Positions 1 through 12,477 of a DNA stretch of 64,000 nt are shown in pieces. Position 1 is the first letter of the stretch; each line of letters starts with the position of its first letter. The stretch is from assembly GCA_030549495.1 (NCBI GenBank), contig JAUIRK010000903.1:372001-436000 (forward strand), in the 5' to 3' direction. Source of the stretch: Nectonema munidae. Its lineage: Eukaryota > Nematomorpha > Nectonematoida > Nectonematidae. The notes beneath the pieces are model-generated. The model was given only the letters and a program-made list of their open reading frames with translations, was not told where the DNA came from and searched no databases. The position numbers were made by a program, and so were the translations under genes.

Positions 1-963
1 TTGGGAAATCACTAAAACCTAGATGTTTTAAAGGCGTGAAAACATTAACTACCTACAGCTAAGAAAAGAACTTGGATGAATGAGCAAGTTTTTGCAAGCT
101 GGTTAAACAAGAACGATTAATTATTTAAATCAAAAAATCGTAAAATTGCTCTTTTCTTAGATAATGTTTCTTCACATGCAAAACTAAAACCTTCAACGTG
201 GATTTATATTATTTACCACCATGTACTATTTCAAAAATGCAAACTATGGATCAAGGCGTAATTAAAAATATTAAAATCTATTATCGTCGTCTGTTAATAG
301 AAAAACAAGTTTCTTCTATTGAAAATAATTCAACACTTCCAAATTTCACCGTTTTTGATACTCTACATCTGCTACAACGTTCTTGGTCTTGCGTTACCTC
401 TAACACTATTTCAAACTGTTTCAAACATGATGGATTTTCCAATTCTCTAAACGAAAACACAATTGACTACACTGAAAATGAAGACCAAGACACGATGTTA
501 ATACAAAAAGCAAATGAAGTAGGGATCACAATACCTTGTTCTTTTGAGGATTATGTTTGCGTCGATGATAAAGTTATTACTGATGCTTCTAGATGAAGCA
601 AAAGTATTTACAGTTAATGAAAAAAACAATAAATTTAATGAAAGGGGCCAAGATTCAGATGATTCTGAAATATCTTTAAATCAAGTTCCAAGCACGTCAA
701 CAGCATTGTATTTATGCTCAGACTTAAGACTTTTTTTCAAATGCACCAAAATTCTTCTGATATGTTTAATTACATAACAAAAATGAAAAGATTTATTCAA
801 AATGTAAGAAATAACAAATTGAAACAATGTGTAATTGAAAAATATTTTTCATCTAAAAGTTTTAATTAGTAAATAAGCATCTTTGTATTTTTGTTTCGAA
901 CTTTCCTTGTGTCGAAGTTTTTAAGACGTCGCTTGAAATTCGACACAACGAGATTTTACTGTA
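1..963 (+). mobile_element. Tigger/pogo (Tc1-mariner superfamily) transposon, 3' part
   Basis: This is the C-terminal half of a DDE_1-type (Tigger/pogo, CENP-B-like) transposase plus its right terminus. Visible motifs in order are WMNEQVFASWL (from about 73), RKIALFLDN with the second catalytic Asp (from about 139), then FLPP-like YYLPPCTISKMQTMDQGVI (from about 204) carrying the third Asp of the DDD triad. The last coding block, near DLRLFFQMHQ, ends at a stop at 867-869. The blocks lie in different frames, so there are at least two frameshifts and the copy is dead. The right inverted repeat reads inward as CAGTAAAATCTCGTTGTGTC and ends at 961, followed by the TA target duplication at 962-963. 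The left half lies outside the window. Motif order is seen directly; the family assignment rests on known Tigger conservation. Confidence 0.88.
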
Positions 964-2110
964 GTAGTAAAGTAAATTATTAAAGGTGCAGTGTAAAAAA
1001 AGAAGTAATAGAATGTAAAGTTGTATAAAAGTATGAAAAAATATATTGAATGTTGTATATATACGGGAATTTAGGTAGAGCTCATTTTCACTGAGAGAAC
1101 ATGTATAACAATTTATAAGAGTACATTCAGATAGGTAATTTTTCACATAGCTTTTTTTCCTAGAATGCACCTATGTTCAAGTTTAACATAGACTCGACTT
1201 GCTTCTTTTTTTTTGAAAAAATTAGATATCTTATATTTAATTGTTGGAAAATATTTATCTCTGTTGTAGAAGGGAATTTTCAAGGAACGTTACGGAGATT
1301 ATAACAATAGTTCAGAGAATGAAAGATTATCAAAAGTTTCAGGCAATAGGAAATGGAAGAGTTTGTACAAAACATTGCTAAATTATATTTATATAAGTCA
1401 TTATCTTTTAAAATCTTAGAATGATAGAACAGGTTATTGGTATGAGAAATATAGTTAGTACCATGTACAAGTCTTAAAGCCTTTTTCTCTAATTTTCAAT
1501 TATTGTTCGTAACAATTGAAAGGGATCAACTAACTCACATGTGAAATCATTTAATCTCAGTTTGACCACTGAATGTTTTGAACATACAAAAATAACTTAA
1601 TTTCTTCATGTGCCGAGAAATTTTTAAATTCGACATTTTGTTTTTAAAGGATGAATAATCAAGGTATTGTAAATTTCAAGTTGATTCAATATACCATTTG
1701 AAATTTTTTTTAAATTATGTCTTGAAACTGTATTCATGACAATCATATTTAATTATATATATTAATAAAATATAGGTATATTATCAAACAACTTTAAAAA
1801 TAAACTATATATTTATTGGTTAGATGTAGATAGACTTGAAATTTCAGCCATAGTTTTAAATATAACTACTAGAATATCAAAATATTGTCAATATGGCTAT
1901 TATGTAAATTTTTATTTCACACCAAATGAAGATTTCTATTTCATACAAAAAAGTATTCAAAAAAAGAGAATAATTTTTGATTTGCAGTTAGATGTAATAA
2001 ATAATCGTTTTTTCACATATTCTTTAATTTAAAGAGAAGATATATTAAAATTTATTACAAAGAAACGCTTATTAGTAATTTGATTGGATAAGAATTAAAT
2101 CACTTAATTA
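964..2110. other. AT-rich non-coding stretch
   Basis: No coding similarity, inverted-repeat ends or RNA gene was recognised. Open frames here are short and low in complexity. Confidence 0.6.
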
Positions 2111-2460
2111 TTGTACCTGTTTTTTATCCTGGTTTTCTTCCTCCGAAGAATTCAAAGGTTTTTACGGTCAGGTAGTGCTCTGGCGACCTGATTCTACGTG
2201 GTTACTAATCAAGCGATCACTAGACATTAAGTCTGTTTCCCAAATTGGGAACGTTCGCGTTAAGATTGTATCGATCACTCAGCTGTATTTATATATTTGT
2301 AACATACATTCTTGTAAAATAATATATATAACAAGGTATAGCTATGCAGTAACAAGGGCCGGTAGTCGTTTAGTGGGATGGAAAGTCCAGGTAGAACTCA
2401 GCATTCCGGTAGGGCCACGATATCCGAAAGGATGGGTGCGAACATCACAAACAACTTAAC
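2111..2460. other. GC-richer island of unknown origin
   Basis: Base composition changes sharply from the AT-rich flanks. A 94-codon open frame (2175-2459, +) runs through it, but its product has no motif I recognise. The stretch holds TGGCGACCTG near 2181, which resembles the primer-site region after an LTR, and a stem-like segment around 2360-2450. It could be a leader fragment of an LTR element or an unknown repeat; I cannot decide. Flank 2461-2848 is plain AT-rich sequence with nothing recognised. Confidence 0.35.
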
Positions 2461-2856
2461 TTAACTGTACACTCAGATAAAATCTCTACTCATCATAAAA
2501 GTTCATTAAAACGAAAAAATTCTACCAAGCAAAAGAACAATGAAAGCGAATGAAGTCAAAATAATTTTCATTATTTTAAAAACTTTCCGTGAAACAAAAA
2601 AAATTTGTTAAATACCCTTAATTTTCTTTTTGACCTAAATACAAAAATAAATTAAATACCTTAAAGATATGAAGAAGCTTTTTAATAGTGAGGAAAGAGA
2701 AGAAAAACGAAGTAAAAAAAGATTTATTCATTTAAAAAAAGGTTCATTATTTCATAAAAATGTCATTTAAGGTTTTTGTCATGTAGAATAAATGTGAGAA
2801 GATATTCCATGTAATGAAAGTTAATTAGGCAAAGCAGGTAACGATATACTTTAGAA

Positions 2857-3063
2857 CAATGGTTCTGAATCGAGGTCCTGAGAGCCATATGCGTCCCGCA
2901 ACTTCTTGATTTATTAATTTTATGAATAATATGATTCATTAATTGAATGATATATATGAACCAATTATATCTTAGAGTTAGTTAAAAAACGCTTTTTATA
3001 AAAACTGATTTTATGCTTTTGGGGTGAACTTCTTGTTGGTTCTTAATTAGTTGAGAACCAGCG
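2857..3063. mobile_element. hAT-type MITE with 8-bp target duplication
   Basis: A 207-bp element begins CAATGGTTCTGAATC and ends TTGAGAACCAGCG, an imperfect inverted repeat of the common hAT end CAGTGGTTCTCAAC. It is flanked by CTTTAGAA (2849-2856) and CTCTAGAA (3064-3071), an 8-bp duplication with one mismatch. It has no coding capacity. Confidence 0.75.
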
Positions 3064-3071
3064 CTCTAGAA

Positions 3072-3140
3072 CAGTGCTCTCCAAACTTTTTTCTCCGCGA
3101 CCCCTTTTTGAAAATTCTTTTTTTTGCAATCCACCAAAAT
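3072..3140. mobile_element. hAT left terminus, abutting the previous MITE
   Basis: CAGTGCTCTCCAAACTTTTT starts exactly after the right-hand duplication of the 2857-3063 MITE and continues into a CGACCCC-type subterminal sequence typical of hAT ends. No matching right end was found before the copia-like LTR at 3610. The remaining bases to 3609 are AT-rich and unassigned. Confidence 0.55.
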
Positions 3141-3609
3141 TTTTTATAAATAAAAAATAGGTTAATGCAGCGAAAAAATTTATTGCTTTAAAAAATCAAC
3201 ATTGGCTAAACATGAAAATTTTACTTTTAAAGAATTCACAAAAAAAGAAAGCATATGTTAGAAAAAATAAGGCGTTGTAAAAGACAATAGCACCTAAATT
3301 TATATACCATTTTAAGATTATATCATTTCATTTAATTAATAGCCACGTATACATTGTTAATTTATCTGAAAATAAAAAAATATAAGCGCGACATGGTCTT
3401 AATAAAAACATATAATTTATAGTTTATATGTGAAGATGAGAAATAAGACAAAAGAAAAGCAGTTATAATTTAAAATTATATTATTTGTCTGTCTTGATAA
3501 AGTTTAACAATACCATTCAAATTAGAATGATTGTCAATTTATTTTGAAAATTAATGTGTTTGTTGTTAAATTAGTAAAACTACAATGTTGAATACTATAA
3601 AAAAAATTT

Positions 3610-4213
3610 GATAATTATAATTGTGGCTAGACCTCTGCTCCAGAGATTTATTCAACTTAAATTCAGGCAAACAGGTTTATTCCAGTCTCTCTAGAACATA
3701 GACAGGAAACCTTTTGATAATCTAGTGTTACTTCTAATTGACAAAAGCATTGCTCGTGCCATTCTTATATTACCGATTCCTTGGTTATACGCACATATTC
3801 TGTTGTAGCATAGGATACCACTTTTTCGCTTTGCGCTTCCTGTTTGTCTCTCTTGATTTTTAGAAACCTCACATATCACACGATTTTTGCTGCTTTTCTT
3901 TTACTACTCCGTACACTTAATCTCATCAGACTGTTAAATAACGCTCATACATACTCGCGCGGTGAGCGGCCATTTATTGCCAATCGTAAATCATGTCGGA
4001 TTGGAAAGGGAGAAAATACTTTATTTGGAAGAAACAAGTGTCTATACTGAGTATTGTATTAGTATTTATATGCTTTTCAGTGGTCTCCAGGGTGTAGGTA
4101 GATTGATATTAGAGAAGGTTAAAGGCAGTCGCTAATTGTACTTTTCCACTTTAGGCGGCTAATTAACTAATTGTCTAACCAATTAGTTGATAATAGTCAC
4201 TTATCCATTATCA
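3610..4213 (-). repeat. LTR of the copia-like fossil
   Basis: A 604-bp segment begins TGATAATTATAATTG and ends CATTATCA on the plus strand, giving TG...CA ends with short inverted TGATAAT/ATTATCA termini. It is less AT-rich than the flanks and, on the minus strand, has a TATA-like GCATATAAATAC. A purine-rich tract directly precedes it in the minus-strand direction, as expected for a 3' LTR. No second copy was seen, so the borders rest on end structure only. Confidence 0.65.
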
Positions 4214-4518
4214 CTCCCCAATTTCTTTTTCTTGAAAGAACGTTTTCTTTTGGAGATCGAATCTCAGTTCTTGCTTGAGAACTTCGGCTAATTTATTAGA
4301 ATTCGCTTCTTTTTTTATCAGGCAGTCATAAAAATGATGTATGTGCTATTTGTATGTTATGTGGGACCCAGTGTATCTCTTTCAATTCTAGTTTTTGCAG
4401 CATTTCTTTCAAAATCTTCATGTCGATACGCAATCTTTTTTCCTGGACTTGAGTTGTTGAGTTAACATTGCTAACCAAAGATTGGCAATCTACCATGACA
4501 AAACAAATTTATCTTCCA

Positions 4519-5130
<612 letters not shown>

Positions 5131-5444
5131 GAATCACGGATTCCATCGACTGGATTTCTTGCATTTGGGAAGCAAACAAATAGGATGCTTCTGCTGCTTC
5201 CACTGCAGACATCGTCTCCGCTGCAAGCGTACTTTTACAGACCCTCCGCAGTCTTTTGCTTTGCCAAGAAATGAGGTTCATGATTCCATTTTCCCCCTTT
5301 AAGAAAATCAAGTATCCTCCTTGTGAGCCTCCATCAGGTAGATTTCCGAAGCTGTCATCTGAAAAGGTGACTATAGACCAGTTGTTAAGAGAACCTAAAC
5401 AATTATATGTTAAATTCCCCTTATCGTCCTTTAACTTTCGTTTT

Positions 5445-6528
5445 ATTTTATTTGCTAAATTTTTGAGTATATTAATTTTATTTTTTGTATTCTGAAAAAT
5501 TTCAAAAAAACAATGTTTACTCTCAAATCGTATGGTTTTATAATTTATCAATGGCCGAAAATACTCAAACTGCCATGCATAATGTAACATGTAATGTAAG
5601 TTTGATGTTATCTTCAAGTTCAAAATTTGATTATATTGAATGAAAAAATCAACTATCAAATCTTACAAATATTTAATATGTCCTTTATCAAGTTTTGGAG
5701 AACAAACAAACAAAACAATGTCTTGGAATTGTAACATTAAAATCCAATAGATATTACTTGCTGGTATTTTGTCGCAAATCAAAAGTGGTAAAAACCTAAA
5801 TAGAAATTTCATCTGAGCACAAGTCTGACTTATGTGAACCTTTCTCTTTCTGATAAAAATTTTTTTGGTTTATTTGATTTATCAATAATTTTGAAATTAA
5901 ATTTAATGATTCGATCATTCAAAAACTCAAGTGAACAAAGCTTCATATCGATAAAAATTTCAATAATGGTAGGAATAAATGTACAGAGAAAACCTTCAAA
6001 TATATCATGACAAATATCTGAAGGAAATCCATGTATTACGTGGAAAAAACTTAGTAACTTACCTCTTTTATTAGTTGCGACATACTTAATAGAACTAATT
6101 GAATAGTATGAAATTTAGATCTCAAATGTGGAGGTATATTTCCAAGCGACATATAAAAAGAGCTCAATTTAACTTTTGATTTTTTTACTTATTGGGTTAC
6201 TAAAAGTAATATCATCATAATAAAACATGATTTCTATTACTTTTAATTTTTTAAAGAAGTCATTAGACTGAAAGACTTTGCTATCGTAAAAGTCTCCGTA
6301 AATATTATCTGGGGAAAAATGACCATCAACAACACATTTAAAAACATCATTATGCGCCAATAAAGATTTTAGTGTTTCACATATAGGTACATATTGATAT
6401 TTACATAACTTTGGTAGAACTGAATCTCCGTTTATACTATACTCAACTGGTTTTATGAAATTAAAACTTTTTTCAATATAATTATTCAATTTATATACAG
6501 AATTCAATTCACAAAGTATACTCTCCAA
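5445..6528 (-). pseudogene. CACTA/EnSpm-like transposase remnant
   Basis: Reading on the minus strand from 6528, the first block has CKYQYVPICETLKSLLAHND and, later, MFYYDDITFSNPI. A second block, SFYMSLGNIPPHLRSKFHTI, follows in another frame near 6160. HGFPSDICHDIFEGF follows near 6040. LHYMLHYAWQFEYFRPL and IRFESKHCFF lie near 5600-5510. This order (YxDDxxxxNP, LGNxPPxxRS, HDxxEG, HYxxxxxxFxPL, RFExKH) belongs to a repetitive transposase-like family common in invertebrate and fish genomes; I place it near Transposase_21/CACTA with moderate confidence. The copy is broken by at least one frameshift near 6168 and loses its end at the copia-like fossil near 5440. A GTAAGT after the second block might be a real intron donor. 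Confidence 0.6.
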
Positions 6529-7930
6529 ATGGAACCACTGCTCTAAACAAAATTTTTAAATAGCATATAAAGGCCTTATTTATTTTTATTAATTTTAAGT
6601 CAAATAGGAATCTACTTTTATATTATTTTATATTTTATGCCCTCGTTCATGAAACAAAATGTTTCCAAACTTTTACTCACTATATTCAAATGACAACCAT
6701 GTTTTTGGAAGACTCAAAAATTTAATAGAGACCACTGCGATAAAGTTAAATTGTGGAGGATGAGAAAGTTTAAGAGAAGTGAATTTTTAAGAATTAAGAT
6801 TGAGCGATTTAGCAGTTTATTTTAGCAATATAACTATTGCTTAACTTATTTATGAATAAACTTGATGTGTCACACTTCAATGATGTATGATGTTCCCAAT
6901 GCTAAAACACTGAGAAAAAAGTCTAGTTGAAATTACTAATCAAATTAGTATATTTTACTGTCCTCATTTTTACTGTTCAATTAGTAAGTGCTACTAATCA
7001 TTTTATTCCGTTAATTAGTCCAAACTACTAATTATACATAAAACTGACAACAATTATTATTTGGTAAATACAACTAACTGAATACTTAGCGATGAATGTT
7101 TTTTTAACCAAATTTATGTTTTTATATTTTATAAAAAGGGAAAACTTGTTTTGTCACCTTTCCTTCTACCAAATTATATTAAACGATATTTTAAAGATAT
7201 TTTGATAACAAACCTAAGCTTGATATCCAAATGAAGACTAACTGTCTTTTGTAAACGATGACAAATTTTCTAACCTAAGTCTAAAAATTATGCTTATAAG
7301 CTGCAAAAATGCATTGAATGACAAAAAATATGAATGAACTAAGCGAAAAAACAAGCAAGTTTATTTTGCAAAGCATGAATAAGATATATATATATTGAAA
7401 AAACAATTAAGGATTTTTTTTCAAGCGGGCACTTTTCTTTCATTATTTTCGAGTAGACTTGAATTATCTTCTTTAATTGCTTGTTTTTAACTTGTAAAAA
7501 TACATGCTCTACAAACACATAGTTTTTAGACAGTTTTTAAAAACATAGAAATAACAAAAAAGTGTGAGAAAAGCCATTGAGAAGGATTCTGTTTTACACA
7601 CGAATTGGTAAAAAAAATTAAAGCACACATGATGAAACATATACCTAAATAAAAAATGTACTAGGCAAAAGTTGTCAGAAAACAAATGAAATTGAAGAGT
7701 AGGTAAAGAAAATAAATAGAAGAATCCAAAAGTGGAAACGAAGAAAAAACAGTGAAGTGAGAAACGATGAAAGAGAGAATAACAAACGAGATTGCAGGCA
7801 ACAAATGTTTGCAGTAAAAAGAGAATGATGGATGGAGTAAATTCAAACATGGTTTACATCTTATTTCTTTATAAACAAAGTGAATGTTTGCACATGGCAC
7901 GCAAAGGCACTCTCATCATTGGAGGGTTAT
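6529..7930. other. AT-rich stretch, no recognised feature
   Basis: The only long open frame (7509-7850, -) is a low-complexity Phe/Leu/Cys-rich translation opposite a purine-rich strand and looks spurious. No repeats or RNA genes were identified. Confidence 0.55.
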
Positions 7931-8560
7931 ATAAGACTGCTTTTTAATCTGAAAAAATTGTGATTAAAAAAAGTAATAATGATCCTGAAAGGTGTCGTCA
8001 TAGATAGGCCGAGGAGGAATTCGTTTTCCTCATTTACATGGATGGATAATATCCTCATTCTGACAATAAGAAATGGACTCTGCTAAGAAGTTTAAAAGTG
8101 TAGCAGATCCTAGAATTAGAATATGGGGTGCCCAATAATTTTTCTAAATAAAATACATGGCGGGAGAAGTAGAGCTATCAAAGGAAAGGAATTGAATTCC
8201 TCTTCCTCTGACATCTTTCCTAAAGGAGGCAATGGTTTTGTTAGTTTTTATCTGCATCTTAGGCCGAAACATTGACTTCAGAACCCTTCAAGGACATATC
8301 AGCGTGGTGAATTTGCGGTAGTGGTCGTTTGCCCAAAAATGCAAAAATTTTCTCCTCATCATACCTTCACATACCTGGAGAACATCCATTTTCTTATTTT
8401 TGAAAGTTGTCATGGATAAATTGCGTAAGTCCTAACCTTTGATAGTGCGTCCATCTATATGGCTCTCTTGTCGCCATAGTCATGTGGCCCAGCATTTTGG
8501 GTGAAATCACCTTCTTTTTGTGAAGAGTTCCCTACACATCAATTAAGACCTATGAAATTA
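7931..8560. other. Unassigned patch of intermediate GC
   Basis: This stretch is less AT-rich than its surroundings and shows no intact open frame. Fragments in several minus-strand frames look like an eroded coding sequence, but no motif was strong enough to name a family. A decayed transposase is likeliest. From 8561 to 9689 the sequence is AT-rich with nothing recognised. Confidence 0.3.
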
Positions 8561-9689
8561 ATTAAAATATTAACTTAAGACTAGTCGTATCGTACTTTGA
8601 AAGGCAACTAGTAATCCATAATTAGCTCTTTCAGTCATATGTAAGCTTCTGGTAGAATACACTCCTATTACATTATTATCCTACAATAGCACATTATTTT
8701 AGCAACTTTCTTTTGCTAAATTCGTATTTTTTTTAAAAATGCTATATATATTTTAACAATAAAAGGTTCTTTTGGCATAAAAGGTCATCGGCAGAAGAAA
8801 TTGTTATAAAAAAATTCATCTTCATCAACTATCTTTACCAAAGAAACACTTTAAGAATTTGTTTTGCTTGTGAGATGTATCATCATTAGAAGTTTTCTCA
8901 CTCTGCTAAAATTTCAGGTAAACCGACACTTTGTACGAAAAATATTGATGTATTCTGCCTACAAAAAGTTCCTTTATGAGTGATATCATCAATCATGCAA
9001 AAGCCTTTAAAGAATTCTCTCATAAAAATTTCCATTTCATAGTCCTTAAAAAGCAGCAGTAGCAGCAGATCAAGAATAGGAATATATTAAAATAAAAACA
9101 TCTCAAAAAGATGAGAACATTTTTTCTTTAAAGGATAACAAACGACTCCCTTTTCATTAGCTTCATTCTGATGCTTAAACATTGGAGTGCTGATTTGTTG
9201 ATATCTTATGTTTCATATTAGGAATATGATTTAAAAGACATATTTGCAGGCTAATGAGAGGCGCTAAGTAGGTCAAGTCTGAAAAATAAATTATATATAA
9301 ATTATTAAAAGTATATATTTGTATCAAGCAAGGATTTATTGAAATGCATTGTTGATTAAAATTAAATTTAAAAATTTTTAGCAACTAAATGTTACCACAT
9401 TAGTAACACAGAAAAACAAAGAAGCATCTTGTATAATCTTCATATTCTACCTACACATATATTCAGTCAGCAAAGTAAATTGTTTGAAAATTTATATAGG
9501 ATATGGGTCTATGAATTGACAGGTATGTAGCCGTGAATTTAAATTTGACAATGTTAAATAGAAATTGAAGGTTACAATTTTTGGAAGAAATATTCTATAA
9601 ACTTTAAATTTATATAAATTAACCATTAAAATCCCTATAACTATATTTTATTATCCCTACGCTATAATATGAAAATGAAATTATTTGTA

Positions 9690-9840
9690 CTGTGCTTTAT
9701 TAACAAAAATTTTAAGCAGAGTGTAAAAACATTGCTAATTATTCTAAGAAATCTTGATAAAAAAACTAAAACAAATAAAATGAATATCTAAGGATAAAGA
9801 TGCTATATATTTGATTTCAAGAATAAGACTTGATTGTTTA
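9690..9840. repeat. Dispersed repeat, copy 1 (pairs with 57880-58030)
   Basis: The sequence around ATTAACAAAAATTTTAAGCA and GTGTAAAAACATTG matches 57880-58030 in the same orientation, with many substitutions and small indels. It has no coding potential; the family is unknown. Confidence 0.6.
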
Positions 9841-9844
9841 TATT

Positions 9845-10009
9845 AGCCCGTCGCCCACTTTAAGTACGGAGGGGGGGGCAAAACTGATTTTAATGGGGCT
9901 GGGAATATAAGAAAGTGTATACATTTATATATTTCAAAGGAGTTTCAGATGGGCAAAATAAATCCCAGGTGGCCAGCACCCTTCCCCCCCCCCCCCTTAT
10001 CGACGGGCT
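9845..10009. mobile_element. Short inverted-repeat element with poly-C/G tracts
   Basis: A 165-bp unit has perfect 9-bp ends AGCCCGTCG/CGACGGGCT and internal runs of G (left) and C (right). The target duplication could not be fixed, so the superfamily is unknown. The following stretch to 10979 is AT-rich apart from a GGGGGCGTCGCCCCC-type patch near 10390 that may be a related remnant. Confidence 0.6.
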
Positions 10010-10979
10010 TGATTACAGTAATTAATAGGGATAAACATTTTAAGCTTTAAATGATAGATTTCTTATATAGTTATGTCCTATAAAAAATATTTGCCTCGCC
10101 CAAAAATGCATGGCCTCTTATTCAAATGAATGGCTACATTACGGCCCCTGATCAAATATAGTTCAAATTTGTATTATTATAACAAAGAAGTGGACGTTAA
10201 TAAAAAAATAGATTTTAAATATTTATTCTAAGACTTAACTTTAAAACAAGAAAAGTAATATCGAAAATCTACTCAGAAGACAAACAAGTCTAATAAATAC
10301 TGTAAAAAAGATATATAATTCAGAAAATTGAAAATTATTATGGGGGCAAAAAGCTGTTTCGCTCCCTTGAAATCACATTAGAAGGGGGCGTCGCCCCCCC
10401 CCCCTTACCCCTTGCTTTATGTATCTTCCAGTAAAAATTCTGATCCTAAAAACATAGAATTTTGAATTCATTTCTCATTCTATATAAATTATAATCATTG
10501 ACTAGTCAAATGATATAGCCAAAATGATTGCTTATAATTAATAAAGAAATACCAATAAAAGGTTAATGTCAATGTATGTTTACGTTCAAGCCAAAAGTTT
10601 TTGTAAGGTATAATTCAAATTTTGTTTATTGAAATCAATATTTTTAAAAAAAAAAAGATTTTTTCAGAAGAAAATAACAACTGGTTTTGAAAGTTAAGTT
10701 ATGCATGAATAATATAATTTGTTTGAAAAAAATTACGATTATAAAAACAAAGAAATTATTTACATTCTTCATTTATAAAATAATAAATCCGAGATATTTA
10801 AAATGATTAATATATTTTTTTCAGGTTTGCAATTCAACCCATTTCATTTCATTGCCTGTTTTAACTGACATTGATTATTTTAATCTTTTGACGACCAAAA
10901 GTTTTAATACTAATCGTCTGTTTTCTTTTTAACCCAATTTCAGGCTAGCAATTTTTGAGCAGTTTTTTGGTAAGGGGCG

Positions 10980-11314
10980 CAGTGCCCGCGCTACCTATAT
11001 AATTTTGGGACACGTGACCCCCCCCTGTATTAATTTTTTCACCCTCCCCCCCCCCCCTAAAATTTTTGGTTTTGCCCCATGCACTTTTTAAAGGAAAAAT
11101 AAATAAGCAAAAATTGTACACAATAATCTTATATTAATGCTGGTGTATGTGTATGTATAATATGAGATTTATATAGGTTTTTATACAGAAGTACTTCATG
11201 CTTTTCAGCAAAGTAATATAGGATATAAAGTAATATAGGAAATAAATTTTTTGCAAATGTGTTTCTTTGCCCCATTTCAGCCCCCCTTGAAATTTTGCTT
11301 TAGCGCGGGCACTG
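10980..11314. mobile_element. hAT-type MITE with perfect 8-bp target duplication
   Basis: A 335-bp element has 14-bp perfect inverted ends CAGTGCCCGCGCTA/TAGCGCGGGCACTG. It is flanked on both sides by AAGGGGCG (10972-10979 and 11315-11322). The CAG start and 8-bp duplication indicate a hAT MITE. Internal C-runs are present. The target is itself C/G-rich, suggesting insertion into an older element resembling the patch near 10390. Confidence 0.85.
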
Positions 11315-11386
11315 AAGGGGCGGTTTCCGCCTCCCCCCCCCCTCTTCCAAAAGAATTTTAGAACCTATTTTGTTGGCTAAAAACTT

Positions 11387-11900
11387 AAAACTACCATTTT
11401 CAAGTACGCTGAATTGATTGATGACATTAATTTTTTATGAAATCGAGTTAATATGTCATAATCAATCATTTTGAGAAGACATTTCAAAAAAGAAAAATTA
11501 TATCTATATCATGAAACAAGTATAGACTACCCTTTTCAAGTACGCTAAATTGATTGATGGCATTAATTTTTTTTTAATGAAATGAATAATGGTATAAATT
11601 TTTTTTTACGAAATTCAGTCAATGTCATCAAAATCAATCATTTTTGACCAAATCTGTCAAAAAAGTTATGTTTCTATAATAAATAAGTCAAAACTATCAT
11701 TTTCTAGTACACTGAATTGAATGATGACATGAAATTTAGTTGATCTCTTTAATCAATCACATTTAACAAAGGCTGTCAAAAAAGAAAAATTATATTTCTA
11801 TTAAAAAATTTGTCAAAACTAGCATTTTCTAGTATGCTGAATTCAATGACAATATTCACTCTGTTTCAAATTCAGTTGAAATGTTTATAATCGATGAACT
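11387..11900. repeat. Degenerate tandem array of about 125-166-bp units
   Basis: Four successive units start at about 11387, 11524, 11690 and 11815, each opening with a variant of ACTACCATTTTCAAGTACGC, followed by a TGAATTGATTGATGACAT-like segment and (except the last) a TCAAAAAAG-like segment. Spacing and identity vary, so the array is old. No coding function is evident. Confidence 0.75.
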
Positions 11901-12124
11901 GTAATAAACGAATCAAAAGACTAAATTCTAATTTTAATTCACTTTATTTTTAAAACAGGTAATGAAAATATTTAATAACCGCTATACCAAAAAAAGCAAG
12001 TTTTAGTTACTGAAAATTTATCTCATATTTAAAAAAGTTAATTTCACAAACTAAAAGATAAAACTGTCCTTCTCAACTTTTCTACTTTACCCTGCAATAT
12101 TCATATGATAACTGGAATATGACC

Positions 12125-12287
12125 CAATGGCGTAACTAGCATATGGGCAGGGGGCTGCTGCCCTCTCTGGCTTACTTCTCGCAAATTTTTAAGGTCAAAA
12201 AAGTCAAGACTTTAATAAAAAAATGTTTTTTGTTTATTGAGTGGACACGTTCTCGGCCTATTGGTAGAAAACCTAGTTACGCCACTG
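12125..12287. mobile_element. Short TIR element (CAGTGGCGTAACTAG type)
   Basis: A 163-bp unit begins CAATGGCGTAACTAG and ends CTAGTTACGCCACTG, a 15-bp inverted repeat with one mismatch. Flanking AATATGAC/AATATCTA is only partly alike, so the target duplication is uncertain. The terminus type suggests a hAT-like MITE. Confidence 0.7.
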
Positions 12288-12477
12288 AATATCTAATTTG
12301 AATTGTAAATAGTTAAAAAAACATTTAAAGCATATTTTTATTAGAGACAAAAAATCAGATTTTGTTATAGCAGTCAAAACACAGGTTGACAGAATGCAAA
12401 GAACAACAACATTTTTCGCATTTTTGACATTGTTGCTTTACTTTCTTGATTTAATCCTTTTTCTCTTTATAATTTGG

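Noticed and set aside
3689-3696. CTCTAGAA as the far target duplication of the hAT terminus at 3072
   Set aside because: The preceding bases do not resemble an inverted hAT end, and the 8-mer lies inside the LTR; probably coincidence.
3691-4050. Short open frames on both strands between 3691 and 4050
   Set aside because: They lie inside the inferred LTR of the copia-like fossil and show no conserved motif.
7509-7900. Phe/Leu-rich 113- and 79-codon minus-strand frames as possible membrane proteins
   Set aside because: Overlapping low-complexity translations opposite a purine-rich strand, without a plausible start, splice structure or motif.
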